From assembly GCA_015680685.1 (NCBI GenBank), contig MNCI01010462.1, positions 366,382 through 430,381 of the forward strand: DNA of 64,000 bases, given 5' to 3'. Position numbers and translations under genes: made by a program. A model generated the notes under the pieces. The model saw nothing but the letters and a program-made list of their open reading frames with translations. It did not search any database and was not told the DNA's origin. The stretch comes from Gnetum montanum. Lineage: Eukaryota; Streptophyta; Gnetopsida; Gnetales; Gnetaceae. Positions 25,441 through 36,486 of this stretch are shown piece by piece. Position 1 is the first letter of the stretch; each line of letters opens with the position of its first letter.

Positions 25441-25692
25441 CTATATATAACAGGAGTTGCACATAAAGCATAGAGCATAGGAATCACCTAAGACCCTAAA
25501 TCTGTCAGAACCATCTGACATCCCTACTGCAATTGCCACCCTTAGTCTTTTGGCCAATTCAGCATCATATTGCACACCAGAAAATGCTATTTGTTTGACA
25601 TTTAGCTTTATCAAATTAAGTTGTGAGCTAATGGTTCTCAAACCCAACACAGAAAAACTATTAGCCTTTGCATGCAAGGGTAGGTTTTTCAA
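25441..25692 (-). CDS. Possible exon of an unrecognised low-copy gene
   Basis: An 83-codon minus-strand open stretch whose middle (from about 25620 to 25490) has a balanced, protein-like composition, including a block AELAKRLRVAIAVGMSDGS. This protein-like part stops where the sequence has TTAG followed by GTGATT (near 25480), a possible splice donor. I cannot name a family. The surrounding 1.2 kb has higher GC and less CpG loss than the transposon remnants. It could equally be chance or a fragment of an uncharacterised repeat. Confidence 0.25.
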   Translation of the reverse strand: MKNLPLHAKANSFSVLGLRTISSQLNLIKLNVKQIAFSGVQYDAELAKRLRVAIAVGMSDGSDRFRVLGDSYALCFMCNSCYI

Positions 25693-25819
25693 ATATCATT
25701 ACTGCCCTTGCAAAAATCTCAGTTTCTGTTTCATTGTTATACGTAGGTTTTATGGCTGCTTCGAGGATTGAGCATTAAAGTGTACTCCGCTTGAGTTTCA
25801 TCCAAACCTCAACCAGTAG

Positions 25820-25920
25820 AACTCAAACCTCTGCGCTAATGTTTTGAGAGACTTGGATGACACCAAACAGGGCGTCACTTTTGCACAGCTCACGATACAC
25901 AGGAAACCGGTTCATGCAAT
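25820..25920 (-). CDS. Possible second exon of the same unrecognised gene
   Basis: On the minus strand a frame reads through PVYRELCKSDALFGVIQVSQ and stops soon after at a GCAGAG/GTTTGA junction that could be a splice donor. It lies about 150 bases upstream, on the minus strand, of the possible exon at 25441-25692. Too short to classify. Confidence 0.15.
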
Positions 25921-26254
25921 AGTGTAACCTATTACTTCAAAATTTTGTTACTATACGATTACTAAATTAACATCATTGACATTCAATCATGCAAGAGTGA
26001 AATCCCATGATTAATGCCACGTCTCTTCTTCCACGTTACATCTTAGTAAGCTCGCTCACGGGTTCTTTTACGCAGTAAACTAATATTACAATTTACAGGA
26101 TAAATGCAGTTAAATACTTTCAGCAAAACTATTAATGAACAAGCACCCATAGCTATGTTGTCCGTCGGTTTTTATATGGCAACATGGATTCGAGTAAATC
26201 TGGGTGCAGAAAGAAACAAATAGTTGAATGTGCAGGAAAGGAAGAAAATGGCAA

Positions 26255-26638
26255 TCACAAAGTTGCAGGAATATTTGGACAGCAGAATCTTGGGTGGGCA
26301 CTTGACAGCATGAGGCCAGAGAAAAACTGCAAGTGAAGGAGGAAGCGCAGGCAAGAAGGAAAGAACCGAAAGAAAAAAAAGAAACCTATGCTCAATCTTG
26401 ACCTCTGAGCCCAGATTTCGATCCTGTATCTCATGCTACATTGCCAAATCGTTGACACAAGGTCGGAGTTGACGCAGGGTAATCGAAAAATCCCTTTGAA
26501 AACCGCAACGGAAGGCAAGCAGGGGTAGTGTTCCATGAACCAGGGAAAAGCATCCAAACAATGAGTGACATAAATGACTGCTCGGGTATTTGGGATGATA
26601 TGTGGTGGTTTACTTGGCAGGTAAATGGGCTGCAGCAA
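26255..26638 (-). CDS. 127-codon open stretch, function unknown
   Basis: A minus-strand open stretch of 127 codons with a phenylalanine run near residue 90. No domain is recognised. Another minus-strand frame overlaps it. It could be part of a 5' untranslated region of the possible gene to its left, or chance in a GC-richer segment. Confidence 0.15.
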   Translation of the reverse strand: MLQPIYLPSKPPHIIPNTRAVIYVTHCLDAFPWFMEHYPCLPSVAVFKGIFRLPCVNSDLVSTIWQCSMRYRIEIWAQRSRLSIGFFFFFRFFPSCLRFLLHLQFFSGLMLSSAHPRFCCPNIPATL

Positions 26639-28040
26639 CCCCTTTTTTTAAAAAAAATAAAAATTGGGAGCGATATTTTAAGATGGTGACAAATAATATT
26701 GAAGGTATATAGTTGATTTTTATGTAATATTATACATTGAAGTAGCTTATTACAGTTTTAAGTTTTATGATTAATTTTTTCTAACTAGGTTTCCTCCACT
26801 AATGCTCATTTTTTGTTGTCTTCAAAAATTGTGGTTCGGTACAACAACTGCCTTCATTCATTTCTCGGCAGTTTGAGGATTTTTTTTTCACCCAATTTGC
26901 CAATAATTGCAACTACGTTATTGAAAATTAGCTTATAGGATATTACCTAGCAAATGCAGAAACAAATTCAAAGTTTTCGGATGTTAACTTTCTTAGTACA
27001 CTCATTTTATGTGTCTTACTTTGCCCAAGATTGTTTATTTTAAAGCCCGAGTAGTTGCTTGCAATTCGAAGGGCAACGTTAACCTTAGGTAATCTCTGGC
27101 GAATGCTCCAGACTGTCACAGAGAACTAGCCTCTTGAAATTTATTTTTTTTAATTAGTTGATTTTGCATCTTTCAGTTTTATATGTCGACAAATTGTTAA
27201 TTGCCTTTTAGATTCCTGGATTGTTTTAATAACCTAGCATATGTCATCCATCTTTGTTATGCTAGTGGCTTTACTATCTTTCCTTCTAGTATTACCTTTT
27301 CTACATAGGGTATCCTACTTGGTATTGAATGTGTGTTTTTTACAACTTCTTAAATATTTCAATATAACAGTTCAAAATTGAACATGTGACATTAACTACA
27401 TGTTAATCCACTGAGGAGAACATCAAATCTAGACATTTGCATAGTAGATTCTTCAACAACATGTGTTTTACTTTACTTTATAGACATGAACTTTCTATCT
27501 CAAGCCAACACTAGGATGTGAAGTTAAAGTTTGACTATAAAGTGCAAAAGTGTAAAACAAGGCACAATGGGTCACAGGGAAAACATAAAGGAAGGGAGGT
27601 CATAAATATACTAGTTTTAGACCTTGGCACGCCATGGTTTTTTGTTTTGATTTTATGTTTTATGTTTTTTATGATGTTTTATAATTTTATGTAAACACAA
27701 AGAAAATAGGAATGAAGTTATAAACTAGACATGAAAATAAAGTTCATAGATATAATGTAAAAAGTAAAAGTTAAAATTAAGGCTACAAACTAGAGGCTAC
27801 ATCATAGGGTATAGGGTACAAGGTTAAGAGAGTAAGCAAAGTGTTCAATCATAGAAATGCTTTATAATATTCAAGAGATTAGGAAATACGTAAGGTCCTT
27901 GTTGCGTAATTTTATGCAGTGCTTTCTAATCTTCAAGAGATTAGGAAATATATAAGGTCTTTGTTGCATGATTTTATGCATGATTTGTTTGTGGCCCTTG
28001 CATTGTTGGTCTTAACTTGGTCAATTTCGTTGGGTTTTTC
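26639..28040 (-). other. Unassigned sequence and protease-RT spacer of Tat element F
   Basis: The first part (26639 to about 27500) has no recognised content. From about 28040 back to 27590 the minus strand continues from the protease of element F into noncoding sequence. It carries an A-rich run of repeated CATAAAA words and, at about 27622-27645, one copy of a motif reading ATGGCGTGCCAAGGTCTAAA. Both have counterparts in the same order in element G (63210-63433). No RT follows, so element F is truncated here. Two near-identical blocks with CTAATCTC..TTCAAGAGATTAGGAAA lie at about 27870-27900 and 27930-27960. Confidence 0.45.
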
Positions 28041-28640
28041 AGCTATGTTTTGGGTTACAGGAGCTTCTTCTTAAAGCTCCACCTTGGGTTCTTGTTCTAA
28101 ATCAACATTGTTAATAGACAAGGGAGCTATGTTATCCCCATGGATAATAATCTCACCTCCCTCATAAGGAAGATGAATTTCTTAATAGATCAGGGAATAA
28201 ACAACCTGTAGTTTGGCTAACTAGGGTCTCCCCAAGATTACATTAAATCGTGGTGTCTCTTCCACTAGCTGATGTGGGGAATTGTTCCCCAACCATAAAA
28301 TCTAATGAAATTAACCCTCTCACCTCTATACATGATCCACTGAACGATTTGAGCAATGAGGTGGAGGTGCTTTGAATGTGTTCGGTTATGCCCAAGCATT
28401 CTACAATAGGAAAGGAGATAACATTAGTATCTACTCCATCATCTATGTTTACCCAATGTACCTTGTACTAGTCAACTCTTATTGTTATAAACAAGGGATC
28501 TCTTGATACATTACCACTTTGTGAGTTGATCTTTATCTTGTTATCTTAAGATATTAAAGTTATTAACGTCATTTGTTCTTTAGGTAAGGGTGGACACAAG
28601 AGATCATAACTAAGTTAAACAAGCTTAATGAGGTGTTTGT
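28041..28640 (-). pseudogene. Tat protease remnant (element F)
   Basis: Minus-strand fragments match the protease region of element G (62400-62800). The active-site area reads like NIDDGVDTNVISF, where G has DNGAATN. It is followed by a block like LLKSFSGSCIEVRG and a segment with GEQFPTSA, both shared with the 17-kb element (54870-55000). A stop and a frame change follow. The usual Asp-Ser/Thr-Gly is replaced by D-D-G here. Confidence 0.7.
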
Positions 28641-30640
28641 CTATTTAAGAAAGAGCTTGACTTGCTCCATGGCAATGAGAAAGTCTTTGTTATTATTTAT
28701 TGATTTTTCATTCTTGTTGCTTTTAACTTCCTCCATTCTACCCAAGATTTTTACCTCATGCTTTAACATTTGTGGTTTAGGCTCCTTTCCCTTTTCTTGT
28801 TGTTCATCATCCTCCTTAGGTAGGCTTGTTGAGGTACCTTGATTGTTTGGATTCATAGGTACTACTAAAATAGGTATAGGTTTTGGTGGGCCAACCTCTT
28901 TCAATACCTTTGGTTTTGCATTGTCCTTAACTTATGGCTTAGGAGCTAGCTTCTTACATTGTTTTATTGGTGACTTCTTGTTATTAGGTTATGAGGGGGT
29001 TGAAGCATTGGCCACCATGGAAGGGCATTGGTCATGTTGACTTGTTGGATTAATAGTGGTAGAAAGGGGTACTCTAATAATAAATGGTTCTTTAGAAGGA
29101 AATTATGATAAGGTCCTTATGAAAAAATGGGTCCTTGAACTTGATGAAGTTGAAGCCTTTTCATCACAAGTAGGTACTCGCATCACAAATAGCTCTTGGG
29201 TAGGTTTAAGATTGTTGCTAACATTGAATGTGGATATTGTATAGGGATCACTATTAGCATTTAAGGGATCATTGTACACTTGCATGTGTTGGTTTTGGGG
29301 CCTAATACGATTCGAAGCATTTAACACCAAATCTTCATTATCTATCATCTTTTGCAAGTCATCCGTTAAGGCTAAGAAAAAATTAGTATCATGACTAGGT
29401 AGGTGCTGATAGTGCTAGAAGTGGTATAATTCAAAATATTTTGGCACTAATGGATCATCCTTAGTTGCTAAAGTGGAATTCTTAGTAATCTCACATAATC
29501 GATCATGCCTCTTAAGAGCATTCTTAGTCATTTTCTTATACTAGATTTGGTCACTTTTGAGCAACTAGTCAAGGAGCTCAGATAGTTTAAAGGGAAACTT
29601 TGTATATTTTGATTGATCCTTACTCTCAAAGTTAGGCCTAGATTGATTAGATGTAGAGGCCCCAAACATTGAGGTTTGAGCAATAATAATGGGGGCTTTT
29701 AGTTGATTTGTTTTCATCCCCAATGTTGTTTTGATCTCTTTGGCTACATTGGCTATGACTACATGGTTTTTCTTCCCTTTATCTCTATCATTCCATCTAT
29801 ATTAACTTTTATATGCCACATATGCAAGGTCATGGCTAGCTTCATCAGCTTCCTATATGTTCTTTTCTTATGAGAAAAGATTGACCAAGGAACCATGGAT
29901 CTATGTAATAGAGTTTGGACTTAATGAAGTTATTAACCAACCCCTTGAATATGTCCACAAGAAGTGTCTTAGCTATGTGTTTGGGAATCTCATTGAGAAG
30001 AGCATTCCATTGTTGTATGCACTTTTGCATAAGTTCAAGGGCCTCCTACATGACCTTCATCAGTTAGTTAAGAGTCATTTCAAGGTTTAGGTTATACTTG
30101 AAGTAGTTAATGAACTATGAAACTAAATCTTTTAGTGAGGTAATGGATCCTCTAGGTAATGCATGGTACCAATCCAAAGATTTCCTAGTGAGAGGAATAG
30201 GGAAGATATGCATAATCGTATGAGGTCAAGATTATACCAAAAAGCACTTAGAATGAAAGGCAACGAGGTGTGAGTTGGGCTCACCCTTACCATTGTATCT
30301 GGTGAATTGGGGGATGGGAATGCCTACATGGAGAGTTAGAAAAGGCTCCTGATGAAGGTATCTAGCTTTAGTTCCACCTCAAATTCATCTTGTTCTTCTT
30401 GGTGTCCATCTAAGCTAATATCCTCACTCCACTAATTAACATCTATGAGTTGTATAAGGATGTGTGCATAGAAGTTAGTAAGAGGGATCTTGTAATAAGG
30501 GGATGGGATGTATTCTCTTCCATCTTGATATATGATTTTTAACGGATGCTTAGTGTTAGATTTGAAATGTGGTATTAGGAGCCTTGCCTATATTTTGGCA
30601 TAGAGGAAGTTATAGGTTCTTACCCTCTACTTGAGTGCTT
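28641..30640 (-). pseudogene. Tat gag and gag-protease linker remnant (element F)
   Basis: The gag core lies at about 30330-29845, with blocks GEPNSHLVAFHSK, SLDWYHALPRGSITSLKDL and an open stretch ending IFKGLVNNFIKSKLYY. The same blocks occur in the 17-kb element (57410-56970) and in G (43410-43820). The linker includes open stretches at 29103-29357 and 28641-28904, with short motifs like ELFVMRVP and EPFIIRVP. The segment at 28641-28904 continues the reading frame that in G is split by the 17-kb insertion, which makes F the reference for reading that junction. Gag start is not defined. Confidence 0.8.
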
Positions 30641-31697
30641 GGTGTACGAGCATCTCTTTTAATTCCATTGTGCTTGTCCTATAAGTTGTTTTCATAGGTT
30701 TCGTGTGTGGAGAAGACTTGGATGCATGTGTCTAGTTTTTGTGTTGAATTTTTATGCTGAAGATTCTTGGATGTTTTTTCATGTTTGGAGGTGTTTTTGG
30801 CTTATTTTAATGTGTTTAGGAGGTTCTATGATGTATGGGAACTTGTTGGGAGGCATCTAGAATCTTTTGACATAAAAAAAGCATTTTTTTGGCACCTTTA
30901 GGATAAACATCTTTGTAAATAGAAAGACGTCTTTTCTAAAGTGTCTCTAGTCTCTAGAGGACATCTTCTAAAAATAGTAGACATCTCTCAAGAGAGCAGG
31001 GCTTTCATAGAAGACATCTCCATAGAATGGATAGATGTCTTTCTAAAGACATCTCCCTTGAAGTGAAGACATCTCTAGTCCAAAAAATATGTCTTTCAAA
31101 AATAGCATATGTCTCTTCCAAGAACAGAGCCATCATAGGAGATGTCTACATGATACTAGAGATGTCTATGCTAGTGAAGAAGAAAATATTTGAAGTAGTG
31201 TTTTGATTGGAAAACACCCAAAAGACTCCACATTCATATGGGAAACATCTAAAAAGGTAAATAAAAAGCTTCATAGGGTTTTGGATCTATATAATTATGC
31301 ATGCCTTCACCCATGAAGGAGGAGAGTTTGTATGCAAGGAGAACTATGTAGCTCCAAGATTAGCTTGTGATGTGTTGATCTATGTGTTGTATTCTCTTGT
31401 ATCTCACTTTTGAGTTGAGATATTAGTCCTAGATTGTGGAAGATATTTGTCTTGGTTGTGTCTTGCATTAAGAACAATCATTGTGTGATTGCAGAGCCTC
31501 ATTCTCTACAATATTATTTTAGCATGATAAGTTTTTGGATGTTTGTGGGTTGTGTGAAACCTATTGTAATCTTCAATTAATTTAATTTAAGATAGTTAAT
31601 TTTATTTTTTTCTAGAAAATTAATTTATCTTTGCATAATATCTAGATTTAGTGCATTGAAGGTGATTTACTTGTGGAGTGAACCTGCTCTAGTGTTA
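30641..31697 (+). mobile_element. 5' LTR of chromovirus-like element K
   Basis: The right end is set by the primer site at 31699. The left edge is uncertain and is given where element F's gag region ends. Bases 30900-31180 are a degenerate field of AGACATCTCT/AGATGTCTT words. A TATA-box-like sequence, CTATATAATTATGC, lies at 31288-31301, with a likely transcription start some 25-35 bases later. No matching 3' LTR was found after 35575. Confidence 0.5.
31289..31298 (+). promoter_or_regulatory. TATA-box-like sequence in LTR K
   Basis: TATATAATTA lies about 400 bases before the primer site, a plausible distance for the U3/R boundary. Function is inferred only from position and sequence. Confidence 0.35.
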
Positions 31698-31698
31698 T

Positions 31699-31711
31699 TG
31701 GTATCGAAGCC
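31699..31711 (+). promoter_or_regulatory. tRNA-Met primer-binding site of element K
   Basis: TGGTATCGAAGCC resembles the initiator-Met site TGGTATCAGAGCC, as in plant chromoviruses. It follows directly after the presumed LTR end, which ends TGTTA instead of CA, and precedes the gag start near 31760. Confidence 0.7.
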
Positions 31712-31759
31712 TAGTTTTATTGTTGCTTGGATTTTGGTTGAGGATTTTGTTAATTTTAG

Positions 31760-33320
31760 ATGGCATCCAAGAAGAAATAGGTGTAAGTCCTAAATCATGA
31801 AATGGAAAGCATGAAGTTAGCCTTCCAAATGATGGTTGATTGAGTGGATGAAATTAGTGTAAATGTGGACAAACAAGTTGGTCTTAGCCATATTCTAACA
31901 TGTGAAGGTGAAGAGCATGTATGTTCAAATGAAAATGTTTCATAGCTAGGTGGAGATGGAGTAGATTTAGAGAAAGGTTAATCCAACTATGGTAGTGTAG
32001 GAAATCATTAGCCAAGGATTTTTCAATTAATAACTCCAAGGAATTCAATAATGCTTAATACTTCTTCAAGCAAGCTTGACAATTAAATGAGGCAAGACTT
32101 GCTAGAGCATTTAGAAATGATTTAAGAATTCCATATGTAGAGTTGAAGACTTTCAATGGTGTAGATGAAACCAATGCTTTTGCAAGTTGGCTGAAGATAC
32201 TTAAGAAGCATTTTTTGTTGGAAAAGGTATCAAATAACTTGAGGATACCTTTTTCTGAATTTAGATTAGAAGGTATGGCTTGTACATGATGGAAAAAGGA
32301 GTCCTAGGATTATGAAAGATGAAATAGTCAACCTATCAAAGATTGGAATCTAATGAAATACAAGTTGAGAAGAAAATTTGAAAAGTCTCATCAGAGACAA
32401 GAAATCATTATGAAGTTGAAATTCCAATGGAAAGGCAACAGGGAAGTCAAAGAATTCTACATTGAATTTTATAATCTATTCCATCAAGCTAAGGTAAACT
32501 GGGAGGAGTATGATCAAGATTCAATCTTGTTAGCAGGTCTTAGAATGACAAACTAGCAAGAATTCACCTTTTATGAGCCACTAACACTTGATGAGGCTTA
32601 TGATTTGGAACTCAAAGTTGAGAAGAAATTAGGTGGATTCTAAAACAAGATCAAATAAACTTCTAAGGATAAGGAGAAGGAATATAGATTTGATAAGAGA
32701 TTCAAATATAGATTTGAAGACAAGACGGGTAGCCAAGATAAGAAGACTGAAGGAGATGATGAGAAGGGTAAAAGTAGAAAGGACCTAAGCAAGGAAGGCA
32801 AGGGTCAATGTACCAGCTCATCAAAATTTTAGTGCTTCAAGTGTGGAGAATGGGAATGTTGGCTTCACAAGGTAGCCAAGGGCAAATATGTGCAAAGCAT
32901 AGAGGTGGAGGGGACATCAGGCCAAGGTCTTTAGAGAGGTAATACTAATGCACCAAAATGGAGGTTGTTTCTGAATTAAATTCTTTTGCATTCATGGGAA
33001 ATGTGAATAGAGGAGATCATCTTGATAGGAAATTGTTGTTTTAGATTAGGGATAGTGGTTTGCTAAGTGGGGAATGGATTCATATATTGATTGATGGAGG
33101 AGCCCAAGAAAATGTTATTTCCTCTAAGGTAGTTACTAAATTTGGTTTGGTCACTCATCCTCATCCAAGATCCTATAAGGTGCATTAGTTATCTTAAGAT
33201 TTTTCTTGACAGGTGAGGGAACAATGTAGTTTGAAATTTAAAATTGGAGCTTTTCATGATGTTGTGAAGTGTGATGTGCTTCCAATAGATTATGTTGATG
33301 TAATTCTTGGTAGGCCTTGG
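31760..33320 (+). pseudogene. Chromovirus-like gag and protease remnant (element K)
   Basis: A start at 31760 (MASKKK) opens a broken gag. The core is readable at about 32150-32640, including an open stretch at 32353-32556 with REVKEFYIEFYNLFHQAK, typical of gypsy gag. A zinc-knuckle remnant, CFKCGEWECW, lies at about 32836-32865. The protease active site reads LIDGGAQENVIS near 33080-33115, and a VDVILGRPW block at about 33297-33322 marks the protease end. Frame changes occur throughout. Confidence 0.75.
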
Positions 33321-33930
33321 AATTTTAACAATGGTGCTTAATTTGATGAAGCAAGAAATATGTGGAGTGTCGTTAGACCTGATGCATTTCTATAACAACA
33401 CTTCACAAGTGAATGAAATCATGCATCACACTCCACAAGTGAGTGTGTGGAGTCCCTATGTTATATTCATGAGGTTGATGCATGATGTATTGAAGGACTT
33501 GATTGGTAAGTGCTATATTATCTTTTTTGATGATATTTTGGTGTATAGTTCTAATGAGGAAGAACACTTGGATCACTTGAGGATGGTGTTCCTTAAGTTA
33601 GAGAAGGCATAGTTGGTAATCGATGTAAAGAAAATTCATTTCTTCAAGAGGGAAATCATATAGTTGGGGTATGTGGTTTCTTAAAATAAGATTTGGATGA
33701 AAGATACCAAGGTGAAGGCTGTAAGGGATTGGTCAACTCCTAAGAATGTTGGGGAGGTAAGATCATTCCTTATTTTAGTAGGTTTTTATAGATGATTCAT
33801 AAAAAATTTTAGTGGTATTTGATGGCATATGTTTTCTTTGTTGAAGAAAAATAAATAATTTAGATGGGATAATGAAACCCGAGGGAGCTTTGATTGTTGA
33901 AAGAAAATATTTCTAGTGAATTAATGCTTG
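33321..33930 (+). pseudogene. Reverse transcriptase remnant with internal deletion (element K)
   Basis: After the protease end the sequence jumps, within about 150 bases, to the late RT palm: the open stretch at 33307-33612 contains YIIFFDDILVYSSNEEEHL, the gypsy catalytic block with both Asp residues kept. The RT fingers and early palm, normally more than 100 residues, are absent. The joining segment (33385-33455) has two similar copies of an ACTTCACAAGTGAATG / ACTCCACAAGTGAGTG word. The RT thumb follows in broken frames. Confidence 0.75.
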
Positions 33931-34400
33931 CAATTTTATATTCTTAGAAGCTTTTTCATTTAGAGGCTGATGACAGTGGACTTGCCATTGGTGGGGTACT
34001 TTCACAAGAAGGTAGGACTATTACCTTCTTTTCTAAAAAATTGAATGAGTCAAGGAAAAAATATAGTATATATGAGAAGGAGTTGTATGCTATTCTTCAA
34101 GCAATCAAGCATTTGAAACATTACTTGTTACCCAAAGAATTCACCTTGATGATGGATCACAAAGCACTTCAATTTCTAAACTCACAAAAGAAGTTGAGTG
34201 GAAAGCACATGAAGTGGGTTACATAGTTGCGAGAGTTCAATTTTGTGTTGAAGCATACAAGTGAAAAAGCTAATGTGGTATTTGTTGCATTATCTAGAGT
34301 GAATGTGGTAAATTTCAATGTACACCATGTGGAAGGTATGGATGATTTTACTTCTTTATATGAGCATGATGTTGATTTTGGGTAGGTTTGGAGGAGCCTC
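33931..34400 (+). pseudogene. RNase H remnant (element K)
   Basis: Blocks run in order: a segment like EADDSGLAIGGVLSQEGR at 33963-34016, then in the open stretch 34041-34226 YEKELYAILQAIKHLKHYLL and MDHKALQFLNS. These are the standard RNase H landmarks, with the Asp, Glu and Asp positions kept. One stop falls just after the open stretch. Confidence 0.8.
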
Positions 34401-35571
34401 AAAGAGTTGTTGATGAATAGGATAGACCAATGGAGGGACTATCATATTTAACTTGAATTTTTATTTAAGAATGAAAAGGTATGTGTTTCTAATTGTGATT
34501 CTAGAAAACATATTTTTCTTGAAAAGCATTGTAGTAGTATGGAAGGTCACATGGGCAAGGATAAAACATGGGAATTTATGGGTAGGCACTGTTTTTAGCC
34601 CAGTATGATAATAGAAGTCAAAAAATTTATGAAGGAGTTTTTGACATGTTAGAAGTTCAAAGGAGATAAAGGTGTGGATGGATACTATATGCCTTTGACA
34701 ATTCCAAAAGATCCATTGGAAAGTGTGTCAATGGACATTGTGAGTGACATTATAAAGACCAAGAGTGGGAATGATGCAATATTTATTATTGTGGAAAGGT
34801 AGGTTCAAAATGGCACATTTTATTCCATGAAGGAAGGTGAGTGATGCCTCTCATGTTGCAAATTTATTTTTCCATCATGTTGTGAAGGTGCATGGTATTC
34901 CTTTGAATATTATTAGTGATATAGACTCCAAGTTCACAAGTCATTTTTGGAGGTCCCTTTGCAAGATCTTAGGGACAAAGTGGAATTTTTCTAGTGCATA
35001 TCATCCACAATTTGATGGCCAAATGAAGGTGGTGAATAAATCCATGCTAAACATATTAAGATGTTTATGTGATGGATAGCCAAATAAGTGGGAAAACATG
35101 TTGTGTCATGCTGAATTTTCATATAATAATGCTTTTCATATTGTAATTGGAAAAATCCTATTTGAGGTGAGTTATGGATTTTGTCCAAAGATTTTGGACA
35201 CTATGAAGAGATTTGATGGCAAATATTGACTTAGTGCTAATTTTGTGAAACATATGAGAGATCTTCATGCACAAGTAAAATTAAATCTTAAGAAGAAGGC
35301 TAAAGAGAGAGTGCTCAAGAGGAATGAGGGCAAGTGGAAGTCTAATTTTGCTATTGGTGACTTGGTGTGGGTGCACTTGAAGAAGAAGTGGTTTATAGGT
35401 GTTAACTTCTCCAAATTGAAAGGTATGAAGATGGGGCATTTCAAGATCAAGGCTCCAATTTATGTTAATGATTTTGAGATTGATTTACCAAATGATGTTG
35501 GTATGTATTTTATGTTGAATGTTTCAGATCTTGTGCATTGTCATGGACCAATTGATGATGAGACCATATAG
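34401..35571 (+). pseudogene. Integrase remnant (element K)
   Basis: The core reads from SMDIVSDI (34727) through an open stretch at 34837-35079 with IISDIDSKFTSHFWRSL and YHPQFDGQMKVVNKS. The catalytic Glu, usually in GQTE/GQAE, is Lys here (GQMKVV). The C-terminal open stretch 35245-35571 contains GDLVWVHLKKKWF and ends with a LNVSDLVHCHG block, the usual integrase tail. No chromodomain is visible after it, although chromoviruses carry one at this place. Confidence 0.8.
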
Positions 35572-36486
35572 GGAAGCATCAACGAGTTGAAGGGGACTAT
35601 TAAACAATCCAAGACTTCAATGGAGAAGAAGGAAATTTTAGTTAAGTGATAGGAAGCTTCTAGCACTTAGTTAGTTAATCAAGGTGTTCTATGTTGGGTC
35701 TAGAACCTAGGTGCCCAAGATAATAATTTTAGATGTAATATTCAAGTTACTAGTTCTATGTCTTTCATAAAATAAGAATTTGAGTAAGCACCCATTCAAA
35801 TAAAATAAAAATCATAAAATATCATATAAAAATGAAAGAGAGAGATAAGAGCCCCTACAAGACCTTTACATTGGAACAATAATCTATTATCAAACTAAAG
35901 GTACCTTGTATGCCCTCATGTAAGACAGGCTCGATCCACATAAGAATCTTGTCATTAGGATGATGATCAATATTTTTCTTAACTCAAATCCATTCTTTTA
36001 TCATGCTGGAAATTTATTCTAGAAATTGGACCAATGGGTTAAGTTGTGATTATTTTCAAGAGATCATGAGCTTTAGTAGTCTTTGTAATCCTTAGCTATG
36101 TAGTCCATCATTTTTTCTAGTCTTCTAGGACATAGCACTATCTTGGTGGGTTGGCTAGCTAACGTGTTTATATACCTATTCTAAAATTGGAATTTGTGAT
36201 AAGTGGACACTTCTTTTCTTGAAGTAGTCATTAGCTGAAGTAGGGAGATTACCCTAATAATTGGTCATCATCTAGTCTAGATTTTCCTCTTCATATTTCT
36301 TGTATCCATTCATTTACTTGTAATAATTATGCCTTTAATTATGATTGCATAATATTTACTCTAGAGAGAGTATTATGTTTAATAAATTAATCTTTAAATT
36401 TTTAACCTATAAAATATTATATATGGCAAACAAGTCACTAACATAACTACTTAAGTAAAATAAATTAACTCTTAATTAATCTAGTG
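35572..36486. other. Unassigned AT-rich stretch
   Basis: Between the integrase of K and the LTR of B. A purine run GAGTTGAAGGGGA lies near 35585-35600 and could be a polypurine tract of K, but no LTR partner for the following sequence was found. No gene is recognised. Confidence 0.35.

Noticed and set aside
31840-35571. Functional chromovirus with chromodomain
   Set aside because: Stops and frame changes occur throughout, RT is deleted, the integrase Glu is Lys and no chromodomain is visible after 35571.
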